The position numbers and the translations under genes are program-made. 64,000 nt of DNA from Simmondsia chinensis (taxonomy: Eukaryota; Streptophyta; Magnoliopsida; Caryophyllales; Simmondsiaceae): the NCBI GenBank assembly GCA_018398585.1, contig JAGTTD010000014.1:16119387-16183386 (forward strand), in the 5' to 3' direction. How positions within the stretch are numbered: position 1 is the first letter of the stretch; every line of letters begins with the position of its first letter. The notes beneath the pieces were generated by a model, which was not told the DNA's origin, searched no databases, and saw only the letters and a list, made by a program, of their open reading frames with translations. Positions 10,766 through 21,388 of this stretch are shown piece after piece.

Positions 10766-11445
10766 TGATGTAGCATAAAAGAGTATGTTTAATGACTATA
10801 GAAGACATGATGTTTTAATAGATTTCGATAGATTAACTAATAGGATAAGAATAGAATATATCTTTTAAGCGAATAGGATATTGTAAATATCATTATTTTA
10901 ATTAATAGGATAATTTTTCTTTTTATCTTAGAGAAGTAATTTCTTATTTACCTCTTTAGTTATCCAATAGAGTTTAGCTTTTTCTATGAATATAGCTTTG
11001 TAACTCATTAGTTTTCGGCTTTTGGGAAAATAAAGTGTTATGTTCGGGATTGGATTACAAACATAAGCTAAGTAAAATTGAGGATAGATGAGAGTATGAG
11101 GTAAGAAAGAAGTGAAATTAGATGAGAAATAGAGAAAGAGTTAGATGAGAGAGAGAGTTGATCTCAAAGAGATATTTTCAGTATCAAAGTTATGAGATTA
11201 CAAGCTAGAACCTTACTATTTATACTACTTACATGACATGATCTATTACATTGCATCTAACCCATGCCTTAACCCCAAAGACATTACACCTTAACTAACT
11301 AGACTAACATGCCATCTCTTATTACAAGACTTATTCAAGACTCATGCTACTTATTACATTTATATCCTATTTCATAAGCCCCCTATTATGAGAATCATAA
11401 CATAAAGTTGATTTTATATTTTTGGTAGCAAGTTGTGCTACATCA
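10766..11445 (+). repeat. 3' LTR of the intronic LTR element
   Basis: Starts TGATGTAGCATAAAAG directly after the polypurine tract and ends TTGTGCTACATCA. It is split by a 367-bp solo LTR at 11036-11402. Without that, it is about 310 bp and aligns with the uninterrupted parts of 7365-8133. Confidence 0.8.
11036..11402 (-). mobile_element. Solo LTR of a gypsy-like family, nested in the 3' LTR
   Basis: Ends TGTTATG and CATAACA form an inverted repeat, and perfect 5-bp duplications TAAAG flank it (11031-11035 and 11403-11407). Composition and order resemble the Gypsy-A LTR at 20092-20492: GAGAAATAGAGAAAGAG-type purines, then ATGAGATTACAAG, then a TATAAATA box read on the minus strand. No internal region remains, so recombination between two LTRs probably removed it. 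Confidence 0.8.
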
Positions 11446-13152
11446 CATGTATTAAGTAGGGGAACATGAGCGCACAATGGTATAATTTCCCCTCATTTCC
11501 AAGGTGGAGAAGGATTAAGAAACATAATGAACAGAGATGAGACTAAACCCAAAAAAAAAAAAAAAAAAAAAAAAGCAAAAAGCACAATGCCAACAAGGTC
11601 CCACTACTTATGAAGTATAATGGTGAAAGTGGATGGCATGTCTACCAGATGCATACTAGAAGTGAGAAACACCTCAATAGGATAACGCCTACTGGAAGAG
11701 GAATTAATACCAAAGACAGCTGCAGTTGAATATTACGTATTCCCCCATCTTACTGCTTCAGATCCTTTTTGGTTTGTCTCCCAACCTCCAAGGAGCTTTG
11801 GCCATAATAAATGAATCTCTTTTTACCCAGAATCAACTGATTATGAAAGGATAACTACTTTACTTTACTGCTATTCAGGTGGATGTAAGGCTATGTCCAT
11901 CGGCTCACTTTCTTAAAAATCTAAGCTCTAGCCTTCCTTAGTTAACCTTCTATGGTAGAAACCTTTGGAACATCTTGAAAATATGTGGCATTGATATAAA
12001 CTTGGCACATAATTGAGTCCCTGATCCTCAATAACAAGCCATTTGCCCTTGGATCTAGCAACTAAAACACAAACTCTTCCATTGGGTTCCAAAGTGATCA
12101 GCCAATGTATGCCAGTTTCTCCTGCATCTAACTACCTCTCCTATTTCTCCAGCTCCTAACCTCTCCGTGTTCTCCATATCAAATCCTAGGCTTGGGGAAG
12201 TTTCAAAATTGATTATATCCCCTCTTCTCACTAATGCACAATCAGGCCTACAATGTTAAATGTTAATGTTCAAATCATCCTCCTACCCTTATAATCTTCC
12301 ATGATGACTATAAGATATAAGTACATTATATTTCCCATTTCCACATCATAATAAACTTTTCCCGTTTGAGGGAGGACCAGTGTGAAGAATAATCATAAAA
12401 ACAAAGTCTGAACTCATCTGGGATCCAAAAAGGGAATTATGAAATTGAACTTCAATTTGGTAGCATTTGTGCTTAAGTTGCCATTAGCCGCGGAAAATAA
12501 CGCACCTGTTGCCTTCCCTTCAAATGACATTCACCCCATTCCAGGGGAGAATTTATAATCAGCAAATTATCGAAACAACAAAACCAAGCACTTGAATCCT
12601 ATAGATCCCAAGCAGTTCTTCCACAAACAGGACAAAACTTATCCTCCATGTTCCAAATCTCATTAGGGCCTTCATTTACAATAGAAGACCAAGCTGAAGC
12701 ACAAACACTATACCGAGCAAGCACACAGAATAGTGAAGTGATGGAAAGAGAAAAGAAGAAAGAACTAGAGCTTTCACTTTAATTCAACGAAAAACTACAA
12801 CAAAGTTCGTGAGTTGGACCCAGAACTTATCTGCGTGCTGGAAATAAAATCAAACACTTAATATATAATTGGGTATGAGGAGCAAGAACGGACTCCCCGA
12901 TGGAACAAATAGGTACAATGTGCCCAAAACAAAGTCCAAAATGCAAGCACCTGGATGTTTAAATGGCAAGGAATCTCACAAAACTGCATCAAAGTTACAC
13001 CTTCTGTGAATGAAGCGACAACAATTACCCAAACAAGTAAATTTTCCACAAAGCATCACGAATTAAGAAAATTAATATGCATATTTCATATGGGTTCTCA
13101 AATAAACACCTAAATTGTATAAAAGAGAAGTTAATAGAGAACAAGATCTTAC
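11446..13152. other. Remaining intron sequence of the F-box/kelch gene
   Basis: About 1.7 kb without recognisable genes or terminal repeats. One A24 homopolymer at 11551-11574. The part next to 13152 is ordinary intron sequence by the splice model. Confidence 0.5.
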
Positions 13153-13215
13153 AAGAGGAGCTTGAAGTCGAAAACCCCTCTGTGCATTTGGAGATTCTCC
13201 GACGCCAGTCTCCAT
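13153..13215 (-). CDS. F-box/kelch-repeat protein (At1g55270-like), exon 1
   Basis: A 63-bp first coding exon found by phase and homology. Minus-strand ATG at 13215-13213 opens 21 codons ending FRLQAPL, followed at once by the donor GTAAGA. Joined to exon 2 at 7207 it reads RLQAPL then VDSVSCYC, which matches the Q-P-P-L-V-D-x-x-x-C arrangement I recall for relatives of At1g55270. The total becomes 437 residues, close to the family length. The exon is short and far from the rest of the gene, so automatic gene finders may miss it and start the protein inside the intron instead. The purine-rich sequence above the ATG fits a leader. Confidence 0.85.
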
Positions 13216-13332
13216 CTCTCACCTCAATCTTCAAAACTGCATCGATCAATTCCCCCGCTAGGGAAAGAAGAAGATCGAGAGGGTGCGATCGAGGGCCAAA
13301 TTGAACTTCAGAGCCCAGAATCTGAAGCACCC

Positions 13333-13363
<31 letters not shown>

Positions 13364-13560
13364 AAAAAATAGGCAAAAACCCAGAGGAGCAGATCCTCGT
13401 CTCTATCTCTCCTGTGCGAATGCGAACAACAGCTTGTAGGAGTTACAGACTATACTGCAACAACTCCGAGCAAAACGTGAACCCTCTAAATTAGAAGTAC
13501 AAATATCTCTCTCTCTCTCTCTAACTTTGTCTGTCTACAAAGGGGCCTCCATTTTCTTCA
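13216..13560 (-). promoter_or_regulatory. Leader/promoter-proximal region of the F-box/kelch gene with homopolymers
   Basis: Upstream of the ATG on the minus strand. It contains a C24 run followed by A16 (13330-13369 on plus) and a (CT)n run at about 13503-13521, which reads as GA repeats on the gene strand, a common feature of plant core promoters and leaders. No TATA box is clear. The exact transcription start cannot be set. Confidence 0.45.
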
Positions 13561-14091
13561 ACTCTTAAAACCGAAGATTTTACAGCTGGATTAGTCACCA
13601 GTACACCAACGGTAATGGACTGGTAAAACCTGTGTAGTAAAAATAATGGAGGTAAATTTTTATTCATTTTAGCAAATTCTTTTAAGATATAAAGGGAGAA
13701 ATGAGGTAACTTTTTTAAAAAACCTAGATAACTTTATTCTTATTTTTATTATAGCTCTCTTTATCCTTATTCTTATACTTACTTGTTAAATAATGTAACT
13801 CATTTATCCTTACCCGTTCTTATAAAACATATTCAAACATGGGTAGAATAATACTTTAATCTCTCTCTCTATGCTCTTTTATCTAGTTGCTAAACGAGAC
13901 ATGAGAGGGCAGGTATGAATGCTAATGAGATGAGTGGTGAGTACAAGTCGGGTACAAATGCAAATACTCGCTATGGGGTGAGGCGAGTATGTGCAGTGTT
14001 GAAACACCCCCTACCTGCCCCACCCCGTACGCTCCTCATATCACCCGCATTATTTGTAGTTAATTAACTTGAATATTAAATAATGATATAT

Positions 14092-14095
14092 ATCA

Positions 14096-14128
<33 letters not shown>
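14092..14128. repeat. (TA)n(CA)n compound microsatellite
   Basis: About ten TA units run directly into about eight CA units. Simple sequence; could be length-polymorphic. Confidence 0.9.
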
Positions 14129-14129
<1 letters not shown>

Positions 14130-14648
14130 GGTTTATCTATTATGAATGTGGCATATATTGTTAGATTGTACAAAACAATTTAAAATAATTATACATACGA
14201 ATATAGACAATTGTTGAATATATAAATTGGGGCAGGTAACAGGCACTCGTGGGTAATAGAGCAGGTACGTGTACAAATTTGTACCCACTGCAGCGAATAT
14301 GGGTATCCATTTATTCCTATGGTGCGTAATGAGACGGGTATGAATATAAATTCAAGTGATGAGTACAGATATAGAGGTGGCACCACCTGTACCCCTCTCG
14401 CACCATTACCGTTCTTAATCACCACTATCTTCACCATTTGAGTGTAAATTGGAAGACGTTAATGCCATTTCTAGTTTACGTGGTTAGAACAATATACTAG
14501 ATTATTGTGTGCATTTCCAACTATTATTGTACAATGATATAGGTGAACTTGTTTGATGCTCATCTAGCTTGCGCAAAAGTGGTTCCCCATTCATGGAAAA
14601 TTTAAAGGGATTTCTTCCCCCTCCCCCCTCAAGCAACATTACCTATGT

Positions 14649-14699
<51 letters not shown>
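14649..14699. repeat. (AC)n(AT)n compound microsatellite
   Basis: More than twenty AC units followed by four AT units. Confidence 0.95.
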
Positions 14700-15563
14700 G
14701 GTCAAACTCACTCATCTTTCTATTATATTATTGTCAAATCTTCCTCTCCTTAAAAGCCTCCAAATCCTAAATTGTGCAAATCTAAAGCCCTACTAAGTCT
14801 CCTCTCCTTAAAAAGGTTACGTCTATTAAGGGAAAAATATATATCTTGATAAAAGACTATGTCTTTTAATAAAGAGGTTATGTCTTTGATATATTTTTTA
14901 ATAAAGAGACATATCTTTTCATGAAAAGAAATAATGAAAAGATATGTCTATTAATGAAAAGACGCGTTACCATTGGTGTTTTGATAAAAAAAACACCCCT
15001 TTCTCTTCTATAAATAAGAGTATGGTTCTCTCTCTACCACAATATATAAACACATGAATATGAAAGATAATTAAAAGTATGATAAATCATATTACATTGT
15101 GCATTAAAGAAAAGTGGTTAAGGGGAAGAAATAGGATTTTCTTGGTGTTCATACTCAACGGTCAATCAAGGATTGCTATTAATTAAGGTATGTTCTTAAT
15201 ATTAATGTCTAAAAATAATGAAGTTCAAGATTTATGGGAATTGTTATTTTAGGCACTAATGTTTAGGCATATAATTTAAGTTTTACATATTCATGATGTA
15301 ATGTAAAACTTATAATGTAAAGAAAATTGACAAAATAAAACGGAAAACTTAATACAATTGTAATGTAATATTATAAAAAATTAAAAAGTACAAATACCTC
15401 CGTGTATCATATGGGATAACACTCGTGATTTAATTAAGGTGCAGTGGGGGAAATTAATCACATTACTGTTATTATGGTAATATTTGGAAAGAGCTTTTTC
15501 ATGGAGTTTTGAATAATATTTATTACTGGTTAAATAACTAAACGCAGTGTCTAGTGACATATT

Positions 15564-16580
15564 TGTTGGATTATTAGGGTAGTGTGTTTCAATTTTTTTT
15601 CTCTTGTAAAAAGCCTCAGTCCCATATAGGAAGAACAGTGGAGGGAGGTCTAGTTCATAGACCCCCTTCTCTTTATTATTGGTAAAGTCTTGTGGGCCTA
15701 TAGGTGGCTCAGTAGATCACGCGCGCCTGCCCGCTCTGCCGCACCCCGTCAGTGCCGTGTGGACCTTTTCTAACTTGGACCTTTATATTTACAACATTAT
15801 GTTTTTATTTACAGTAAAACGAACTCCAAAGGAGTTCCCAGGATTGAGCTTGAGAGCATGAGCTCGAGCTCGAGGTCGAGGTCGAGGTCCTCTTGTGTCC
15901 TATGTTTGAGGTTGTTATGCTCGAGGTACTGTCCGTTACTTTGGGATCGAGCTTGAGGCTAGCTTGAGCTCAAGGTATGCATTTTGACCGCGTCGTAGTT
16001 GCCTTAGTTGTGGCCGGATTTTGTACCCCTCCCTACATGCCACCTTCCTAATTAAGGCCAATTTTTTTCCCACAATCCATAACAGATTTTTGCTTGCACA
16101 TTAAGTATTTTTTTCTATAAATATCGTGCATTGAGGCATTATTAGATACGCAGAAAACATTGTCTTTTATTCGTCTTCCTCTCTATTTCTCTCAAATTAC
16201 TTCTATTACTTTGGTTACTGAACAAGTTAGGGCGTACTCCAACCTATCACCCGAGAGTACACTCCTGCATTGAGTGACGTGTTAACCCTGGGAGTCGGAG
16301 TGCCTATTATCTCATTTGAATCATAGTGGGGGCATAAACGACTGAGGGCAGTGGCGAACTCCATGGCACAGTGACATTCTTCAGTTCAAGCCTTCTTCTC
16401 TAAATCTTTTCTTTTCTGTCGTTTAATTATCTTGTCTCAAGTCTATTTGGTATAATTCAAGGTCTATATTGTTTAGTTTAATCTTTGAGTTGGTTTAAGT
16501 TCTATTTGCTCCCATCTCGAGTTAGCCTCAAGCTTCTCAAGGTCGAAATTTGATTACCCATTTGCTCATATTTTCCAACA
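15564..16580 (+). repeat. LTR of copia element 1
   Basis: 1017 bp with inverted ends TGTTGGA/TCCAACA. It contains the TCCCATATAGGAAG motif near 15620, a GAGCTC/GAGGTC-rich patch near 15855-15895 and a TATA box (TCTATAAATATCG) near 16115. The first ~240 bp recur in inverted orientation at 19111-19357. The right boundary rests only on the terminal inverted repeat; no clear primer site follows. Confidence 0.65.
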
Positions 16581-16599
16581 ATCTAAGTCATTTAATAAA

Positions 16600-19110
16600 A
16601 TGAGTAATCAAAACATGGTTTACACTAGTTTCATCATTCCGGACATGTTAAAGACTGCACCTTTAGACGGGAAAAACAATAAATTATGGTGTGACGAGAT
16701 GTAATTTTTCCTTGGGCAAATTGATGTCCATTAAACCCTCTCAAGTGACAGGGCTCCCTCTAGGATGTGTCGCTACAAAGTATGTTTATGTTAAGTGGTT
16801 GTCCTTTACCATAACTGTATTAGAAATATATTTCAAAAATTTTTCCTAAACTAGTTTGAGCGGGCGCAACGGAAAACCTATTTGAAATTCTTAATTTTAA
16901 ATCTAAAACCCTTATCTAATTAAACTATTTAATTAGGTCTACATCTTACTCTAATAGGTTCATATTATGACAAATGAAAAATATCGAATAAAACAAATAT
17001 AAACATCGCATGTAGAATAAACGAAAGGAAAACGTATAAAATATCACATATTTAATTAAACATACATGAAGCGCAAATCCAATTCTGACTTGAAGACTTG
17101 AAATTGGAAGAAGGTTTCTTGACATCTCAAGGCTCTTTTCGCAATGACCTCTTCTAGCACCAATAGTGTAGCTTCCAAAAATATTTGTTATAGAAAAATT
17201 TCGAAACAAACTTTTTCATTTAATCTTTTTAAAACCTATTTTTTAGAAAAATATGCTAAACAATAATTTAGAAAACCCATAAAATAATTTTAGAATTTTT
17301 GTCGTGGGAGAAAATCAGATTCTAAAACCTAATTCTTAATTCTCACGATAAACATCATATCTTAATATGAAAAACGCAACCGCTTAAGTATATACATATA
17401 CATACAAGAATTTGAGCCATGACGTCACCCAATTTTAGTTTGCACAGTGTACGCCTTTTGGTTTTTTCTTTTTCTTTTTTTTTGTTTTACTATAAAAAAT
17501 CATATTTATGGTTTTATATATTCATCTCTTGAATATTTGTTTAGCATAAAAATTTATATTTATTTCATAAATAAATAATTTATCTCATGAATTTATTTTT
17601 TAAATATTTTCAAACGACGCTTAAGTTGAGGCTTGCAAAGGGATTTCAGGGACAATCTAGCCCTAGCTCTAAATGGGTCAAATCTGATTATCATCTCACT
17701 ATAACAATTGATTACTATTTAGTAACACTTAATTCCACTAAATAAGTTTTATTGCACTCTATAATTAAATATATTCAGCCAAGAATTTCCCAAATAACTT
17801 TTATCACGACAATTAACCCCTCTAATAGATATTTGTGAGCAAAAGTAACTTTAACTACTATCATTATTTTTCTCATATCTCTCGCTGTAGTTCCCAACCC
17901 GCCCTTCTCAAATAATTCAATAATATAGAAATAATTTCTGTAGTAATTCCAAATATCAAACATATGGATTACTCTGGCCCAAGATTCTAGAATATGCTTG
18001 TATACTTACGAATTAACCAAGGGGACATCTTTATCTCGTTACAAACTATAGATTCCACGTAAAATAACTGTTCCCGCTGCACTTCATACTGCTACTAATC
18101 ATTTTGCCACATCAAAGCGACGAACAATCCTCACACGAGTTCATACTGTTTCTTGGATTTAGAATTATTGTATTATGGAATTAATTATTTCTGATTGCCA
18201 AAACAGCTAATTCAGATGGTCCTACTCAGTGCTCTAATCTTATTGACAATACCAACATGATACTCTTGGATCCCTATCCATATGATCAAGACAAGTCATT
18301 AAAAGTTCATATTATAATCTTATCAGACAAGTTTTCCAAGCTTATCATCAACTACAAACATAGTTTTCCAAGCTTATCATCAACTACAAACATACTTTGG
18401 CTATGTATCATTAGTTTGATCTAAGTCTATTTGTGGTTCAATCTTATTGACCACTTAAACCAAACCTGACATGTCATCTTGGATTACGTTCACCTCATGG
18501 AACGTTTCAGAAAACAGTCACATGCATGTTTGACTCATAAAATATAATCAGACAATAAATAAATTAAGCAATTTTATTCATTTAATATTTAAAATTTAAC
18601 TAATTGGGGTTTTGAGGATATCAATTCCAGCAGACTGATGACAAACATGTCCCAGACCAGATCCACGAATATGAGAATTTGTGTGCTGACATACTTAATG
18701 AACGAATGAAAATGTGGGAGACGTTTCATGCAAATTGTCTCCTTGAGAAATTGCCTCCTTCGCGAGAGAACTATGAAGCTTAACTAAGACATAAAAAGAA
18801 CGACATGACTTTGCAAGGGCTAGTTTCCATATTAAAATAGAGGACCAAAACCGAAAACAAGCAAAAGAGAGGTTCTCGGAGCACTAATCTATGTCTACTA
18901 ACCTGGTTAAGTCAAAAAGTACAAGAAAGAATGACGGGTATAAGAAGCCATTGAACAAGAGGTGCTCGAATCGAAGTATGAGCTCAAACTCGAAGCAGAA
19001 GCAGTCCCATGGTAAGAGGCCCAAAACAACCCTAAAGGTGGATAGAAACAAGTCAAGGGAATATACTGGACCTATGGCGAGTAGATCATACCTTGAGAGA
19101 CTACAATAAG
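16600..19110 (+). pseudogene. Copia gag, split by a solo LTR
   Basis: Gag forms the capsid-like particle. The N-terminal part (16600-16817) has DGKNNKLWCDEM and FFLGQIDV, matching the start of copia gag, with stops. The central part resumes at 18638 with DDKHVPDQIHEYENL, then CLLEKLPPSRENY, typical of the copia gag (UBN2-like) region. Removing the insertion and one target copy makes a codon run straight across the site (KWLSFTIT into DDKHV). Part of the region between GQIDV and KYVY is missing. A basic C-terminal stretch ends near 19109 without a zinc knuckle. Non-functional. Confidence 0.75.
16818..18632 (-). mobile_element. 1.8-kb solo LTR of the copia-2/3 family, inserted in gag
   Basis: Flanked by AACTG (16813-16817) and GACTG (18633-18637), one mismatch. 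Starts TATTAGAAATATATTTC, a G-to-A-decayed form of the TGTTGGGATGCATTTC start at 49224, and ends TTCCAGCA. Interior blocks match the LTRs at 49224, 51297 and 57794, for example TCATCTC(T/A)TGAAT, AGGGACAATCTAG and the AATTCCACTAAATAA region. It lacks internal sequence. Orientation is inferred from the minus-strand copia elements that use the same LTR. Confidence 0.8.
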
Positions 19111-19357
19111 GGATTTGGACCAGGAAATCCCAAAGAACATACCGCACCATGATGCACTTGCCCTGGCCTGGCGAGGCCGGATAGGCCGCATATGCGCGTG
19201 TGGTTTTTATGCCCACTCTAGGCCCACAAGACTTTATCAAGGACAGGAGTGGAGGTATATAAACTAAACATCCCTCTACTATTCTTCCAATGTGGAATTA
19301 AGGCTTTTCACAAGCGAAACAAAATTGAAGCATACTACCTCAATAATCTGATAGCTA
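19111..19357 (-). repeat. Inverted fragment of the copia-1 LTR
   Basis: On the minus strand this reads GATTATTGAGGTAGT, TTCAATTTT, then AAAGCCTTAATTCCACATT and TAAAGTCTTGTGGGCCTA. It parallels the first part of the LTR at 15564 in the same order. It faces the opposite way and joins the broken gag, so a rearrangement or a second truncated insertion is required. Confidence 0.7.
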
Positions 19358-19424
19358 AAATTGCTTAACAATTTTCACTTCCTTTATTCTATATAGTTTT
19401 GCGGACCAAGCAAGAACTTAAATG

Positions 19425-19590
19425 AATACTTCACATAAATTTCTAATTTCTACATCTACTTTCTACATATTGAATGGCGCTTTCTATAAATAGATAGATG
19501 TTATTTCCTGAGCTCATTTGTTAATATCAAAGTAACTTTTTTAAATTTTACTTATTACAATATTACTTTTTTTTCTTTAACATTAATAAA
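19425..19590. repeat. Flank duplicated again at 32188-32355
   Basis: About 165 bp beginning CATAAATTTCTAATTTCTAC and ending ATTAATAAA. It recurs with small differences just before unit B of the Rep60 element. Because the flank is copied together with the element, the two units arose by tandem duplication rather than by two insertions. Confidence 0.75.
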
Positions 19591-19965
19591 GGGACAAATA
19601 TCAAAGAGACCCCCCGAATTATTGATAAATATCAAAGTGACCCCTCCCTCCAAACTTTTAATTTCATCAAACACACTCCTGAACTATTGGTCAAAATCAA
19701 TATAACTCCTCCAACTTCTAATTTCATCAAAGACACCCCCGAAATATTAGCTAAAATCAATGTGACCCCCTTAAGTTCTAATTTCATTAAAAACACCCCC
19801 AAGTTATGAATTAAAATCATTAGAGCCCAGCTTTTAACTTTTTAATACATTAAAATAACTTATTAAATTATCTAACTTAGTATCCTATATTATGATAAAA
19901 AAATGTTAAATTCCAAAAAAAGATATATATATATTTTTTTTAATAAACTAATTACTTTTATTATA
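19591..19965. mobile_element. Rep60 TIR element, unit A, left part
   Basis: Begins GGGACAAATATCAAAGAG. About four ~60-bp subrepeats follow (CTTCTAATTTCATCAAA...ACCCCC...AAAATCAAT), then an AT-rich core that breaks off at the RTE tail insertion and resumes at 31526. The subrepeats make a false minus-strand open frame with a 20-residue period. See 32356-35948 for the complete structure. Confidence 0.65.
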
Positions 19966-20091
19966 CAACAACAACAACAACAACAACAACAGTCCTAGTG
20001 CCACGAAGGCTCCGACAAAAGCAGGGTCGGGGGGCAAGGGTGGATAAATGCAGCCTTCCCCCTTTATGGTGCTACCCTGAAGAGAGGCTAT
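19966..20091 (-). mobile_element. RTE 3' tail inserted in Rep60 (outer piece)
   Basis: Starts on the plus strand with (CAA)n, the complement of a (TTG)n LINE tail, then CAGTCCTAGTGCCACGAAGG and CAGCCTTCCCCC. This aligns with the reverse complement of the 3' end of the RTE copy at 36271-36898. Alignment stops at 20091, where Gypsy-A begins, and picks up again at 31461. The whole insertion is flanked by 16-bp copies of AATTACTTTTATTATA (19950-19965) and AATTATTTTTATTATA (31526-31541), one mismatch. Confidence 0.8.
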
Positions 20092-20492
20092 TGAACTTCC
20101 AATTCGAAAATTGAAAGCTAATCTTGGAGAGAAAAGAGTTAAGATGAGAAGAGAAGTGAAGGGGATGAGAAATAGAGAAGGAGATGAGGAATAGAGAAAA
20201 TATCCCAAAGGAAATCTGATTTTTATTAATTGAAATCATGAGATTACAAGATTTAGATCTATTTATAATAGATCTTGATACATTGCACTAAGACTCAACC
20301 ACTTAACCGACTAAACTGGAATTTGCCGCCAAAACTCAAGCTAGCCACCACATTTGACTTATTTTGACCTCTAACCGACCTTTGCGCCTAAAAAGGGCTA
20401 CTAACTAATATTTAAACTCAACACCAACACAACTCTAAAGCAATACATGCAATACAAGATCAATTACAACCAAAACTTAAAGAATCATAACA
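20092..20492 (-). repeat. Gypsy-A 3' LTR
   Basis: Begins TGAACTTCCAATTCG, a damaged TGTTAACTTCC end, and finishes AATCATAACA. On the gene strand the polypurine tract AAGGGGGAGGGAA (20493-20505) precedes it. A TATTATAAATAGATC box lies near 20265 on the minus strand. Confidence 0.85.
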
Positions 20493-20574
20493 TTCCCTCC
20501 CCCTTGAGAAGCTCCTTGTCCTCAAAGAGAAAAACTAGGAAATTGGCTCTTTAAGAATGTGAGGTTCTCCCAAG

Positions 20575-21383
20575 TCACAAAGCTCCTATCCAAATTATTC
20601 CATTGCACCAAAACTTCTTGCAAAGCACCTTCTTCCATCTGCAATGTTCTTCGACCTTTGACAGCAGCAGAGTTCCATTAGTTCCAGTTTCAGGAGGCTC
20701 CCGTGAACTCTTAACTCCATTCTTCACCTGCTTTTTAAGTAAAGATGCATGGAACACCGGGTGAATGTATGATTGAGGAGGTAAGTCAAGTTTGTATGCA
20801 ACTTTGCCAATTTTCTCCAAAAATCTTGTATGGACCAAAGAAGCGAGCACTTAGCTTGACATTCTTCCTGACAGCCAAAGAAGGCTGTCTATAAGGTTTT
20901 AATTTGAGGTAAACCATATCACCAACTTCATAATTTTTGGCTACCCTCTTTTTATCGGCATAGAACTTCATCCTTGCTTGAGCTTGAAGGAGATTATCTT
21001 TGAGAAGTTGCAGCATTTGCTTCCTCTGCTGTAGAAACTCAGTGGCTGCAGAATCTGATGACAATGGCTGCTGCAACATAAATGGAGTAGAAGGAGCATA
21101 GCCATACAATGCTTGGAAAGGAGTGATGCCAATAGATGCATGTACATGTGTGTTGAACCAATTTTCAGCTAGAGAAAGCCATCGGTTCCATTTTATAGGC
21201 TGAGTGAAAACCATGCTTCAAAGGTATTGCTTAATACATTAGTTAACTCGCTCGGTTTGTCCATCTGTTTGTGGATGATAAGATGAGGTAAGTGCCAATG
21301 TAGTGCCCAACAACTTGAACAACTCCCTCCAAAAATTGCTTGTAAAGATCTTGTCCCGATCAGAAACAATGGATTGAGGCAAC
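20575..21383 (-). pseudogene. Gypsy-A integrase, C-terminal part
   Basis: Continuation of the integrase that is cut at 21384 by Gypsy-B. Reading from the insertion: [38 protein letters not shown] (the last catalytic Glu), then RWLSLAENWFNTHVHASIG, TPFQALYGYAP, the long helix RKQMLQLLKDNLLQAQARMK, and the VYLKLKPYRQ...FFGPYKI region. It ends with [20 protein letters not shown] before the LTR. Frameshifts separate three open pieces. Confidence 0.85.
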
Positions 21384-21388
21384 CCATG

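Larger units (their letters stand above)
7365..11445 (+). mobile_element. Non-autonomous LTR retrotransposon inside the F-box/kelch intron
   Basis: Two direct repeats, 7365-8133 and 10766-11445, both begin TGATG(T/C)AGCA and end TTGTGCTACATCA. They are recognisably the same over most of their length once later insertions are removed. Just before the right copy is a purine tract (AAAAGGGGAA, 10755-10764), which places the element on the plus strand. Flanks CATTT (7360-7364) and CATGT (11446-11450) are a likely 5-bp duplication with one change. The interior has no gag or pol frames, so it is a LARD/TRIM-like passenger. A degenerate primer site may follow 8133 (TTTGGTATTTAGG). It interrupts an intron, so it need not harm the gene. 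Confidence 0.8.
7208..13152 (-). other. Single 5.9-kb intron of the F-box/kelch gene
   Basis: Donor CTT|GTAAGA on the minus strand at 13152 and acceptor CTGCCAG ending at 7208. Phase 0: the codons before and after are Leu and Val. About 4.1 kb of it (7365-11445) is an LTR element with three further insertions. The rest (11446-13152) is AT-rich with one A24 tract (11551-11574) and no coding signal. Excluding the LTR element, the intron would be about 1.9 kb. Confidence 0.85.
13561..15563. other. AT-rich spacer with microsatellites and TE scraps
   Basis: No gene is supported. 13900-14425 has repeated GGGCAGGTA/GGTACAAAT words and the opposite-strand CCTACCTGCCCC, which suggests a decayed hAT-like inverted-repeat element. 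14730-15190 has repeated AAGAGGTTATGTCTTT-like words and a TATAAATA followed by CTCTCTCTACC near 15010, as in a copia LTR, but its ends were not found. Confidence 0.4.
15564..19110 (+). mobile_element. Copia element 1, 5' LTR and gag only, truncated
   Basis: A TGTTGGA...TCCAACA LTR is followed 20 bp later by a copia gag frame that runs, with damage and one large insertion, to about 19110. Integrase and RT are missing. The right end abuts an inverted fragment of the same LTR (19111-19357). The element is split at 16817 by a 1.8-kb solo LTR. Because the 3' half is gone there is no target duplication to test. Confidence 0.7.

Noticed and set aside
13025..13494. Frames on both strands around the homopolymers
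   Set aside because: They overlap exon 1 and its leader in other frames; proline runs come from the C24 tract.
19632..19820. Minus-strand frame with a 20-residue repeat (LMKLE...GV), possible repeat protein
   Set aside because: It is the translation of the ~60-bp DNA subrepeats of Rep60, which have a period divisible by three.
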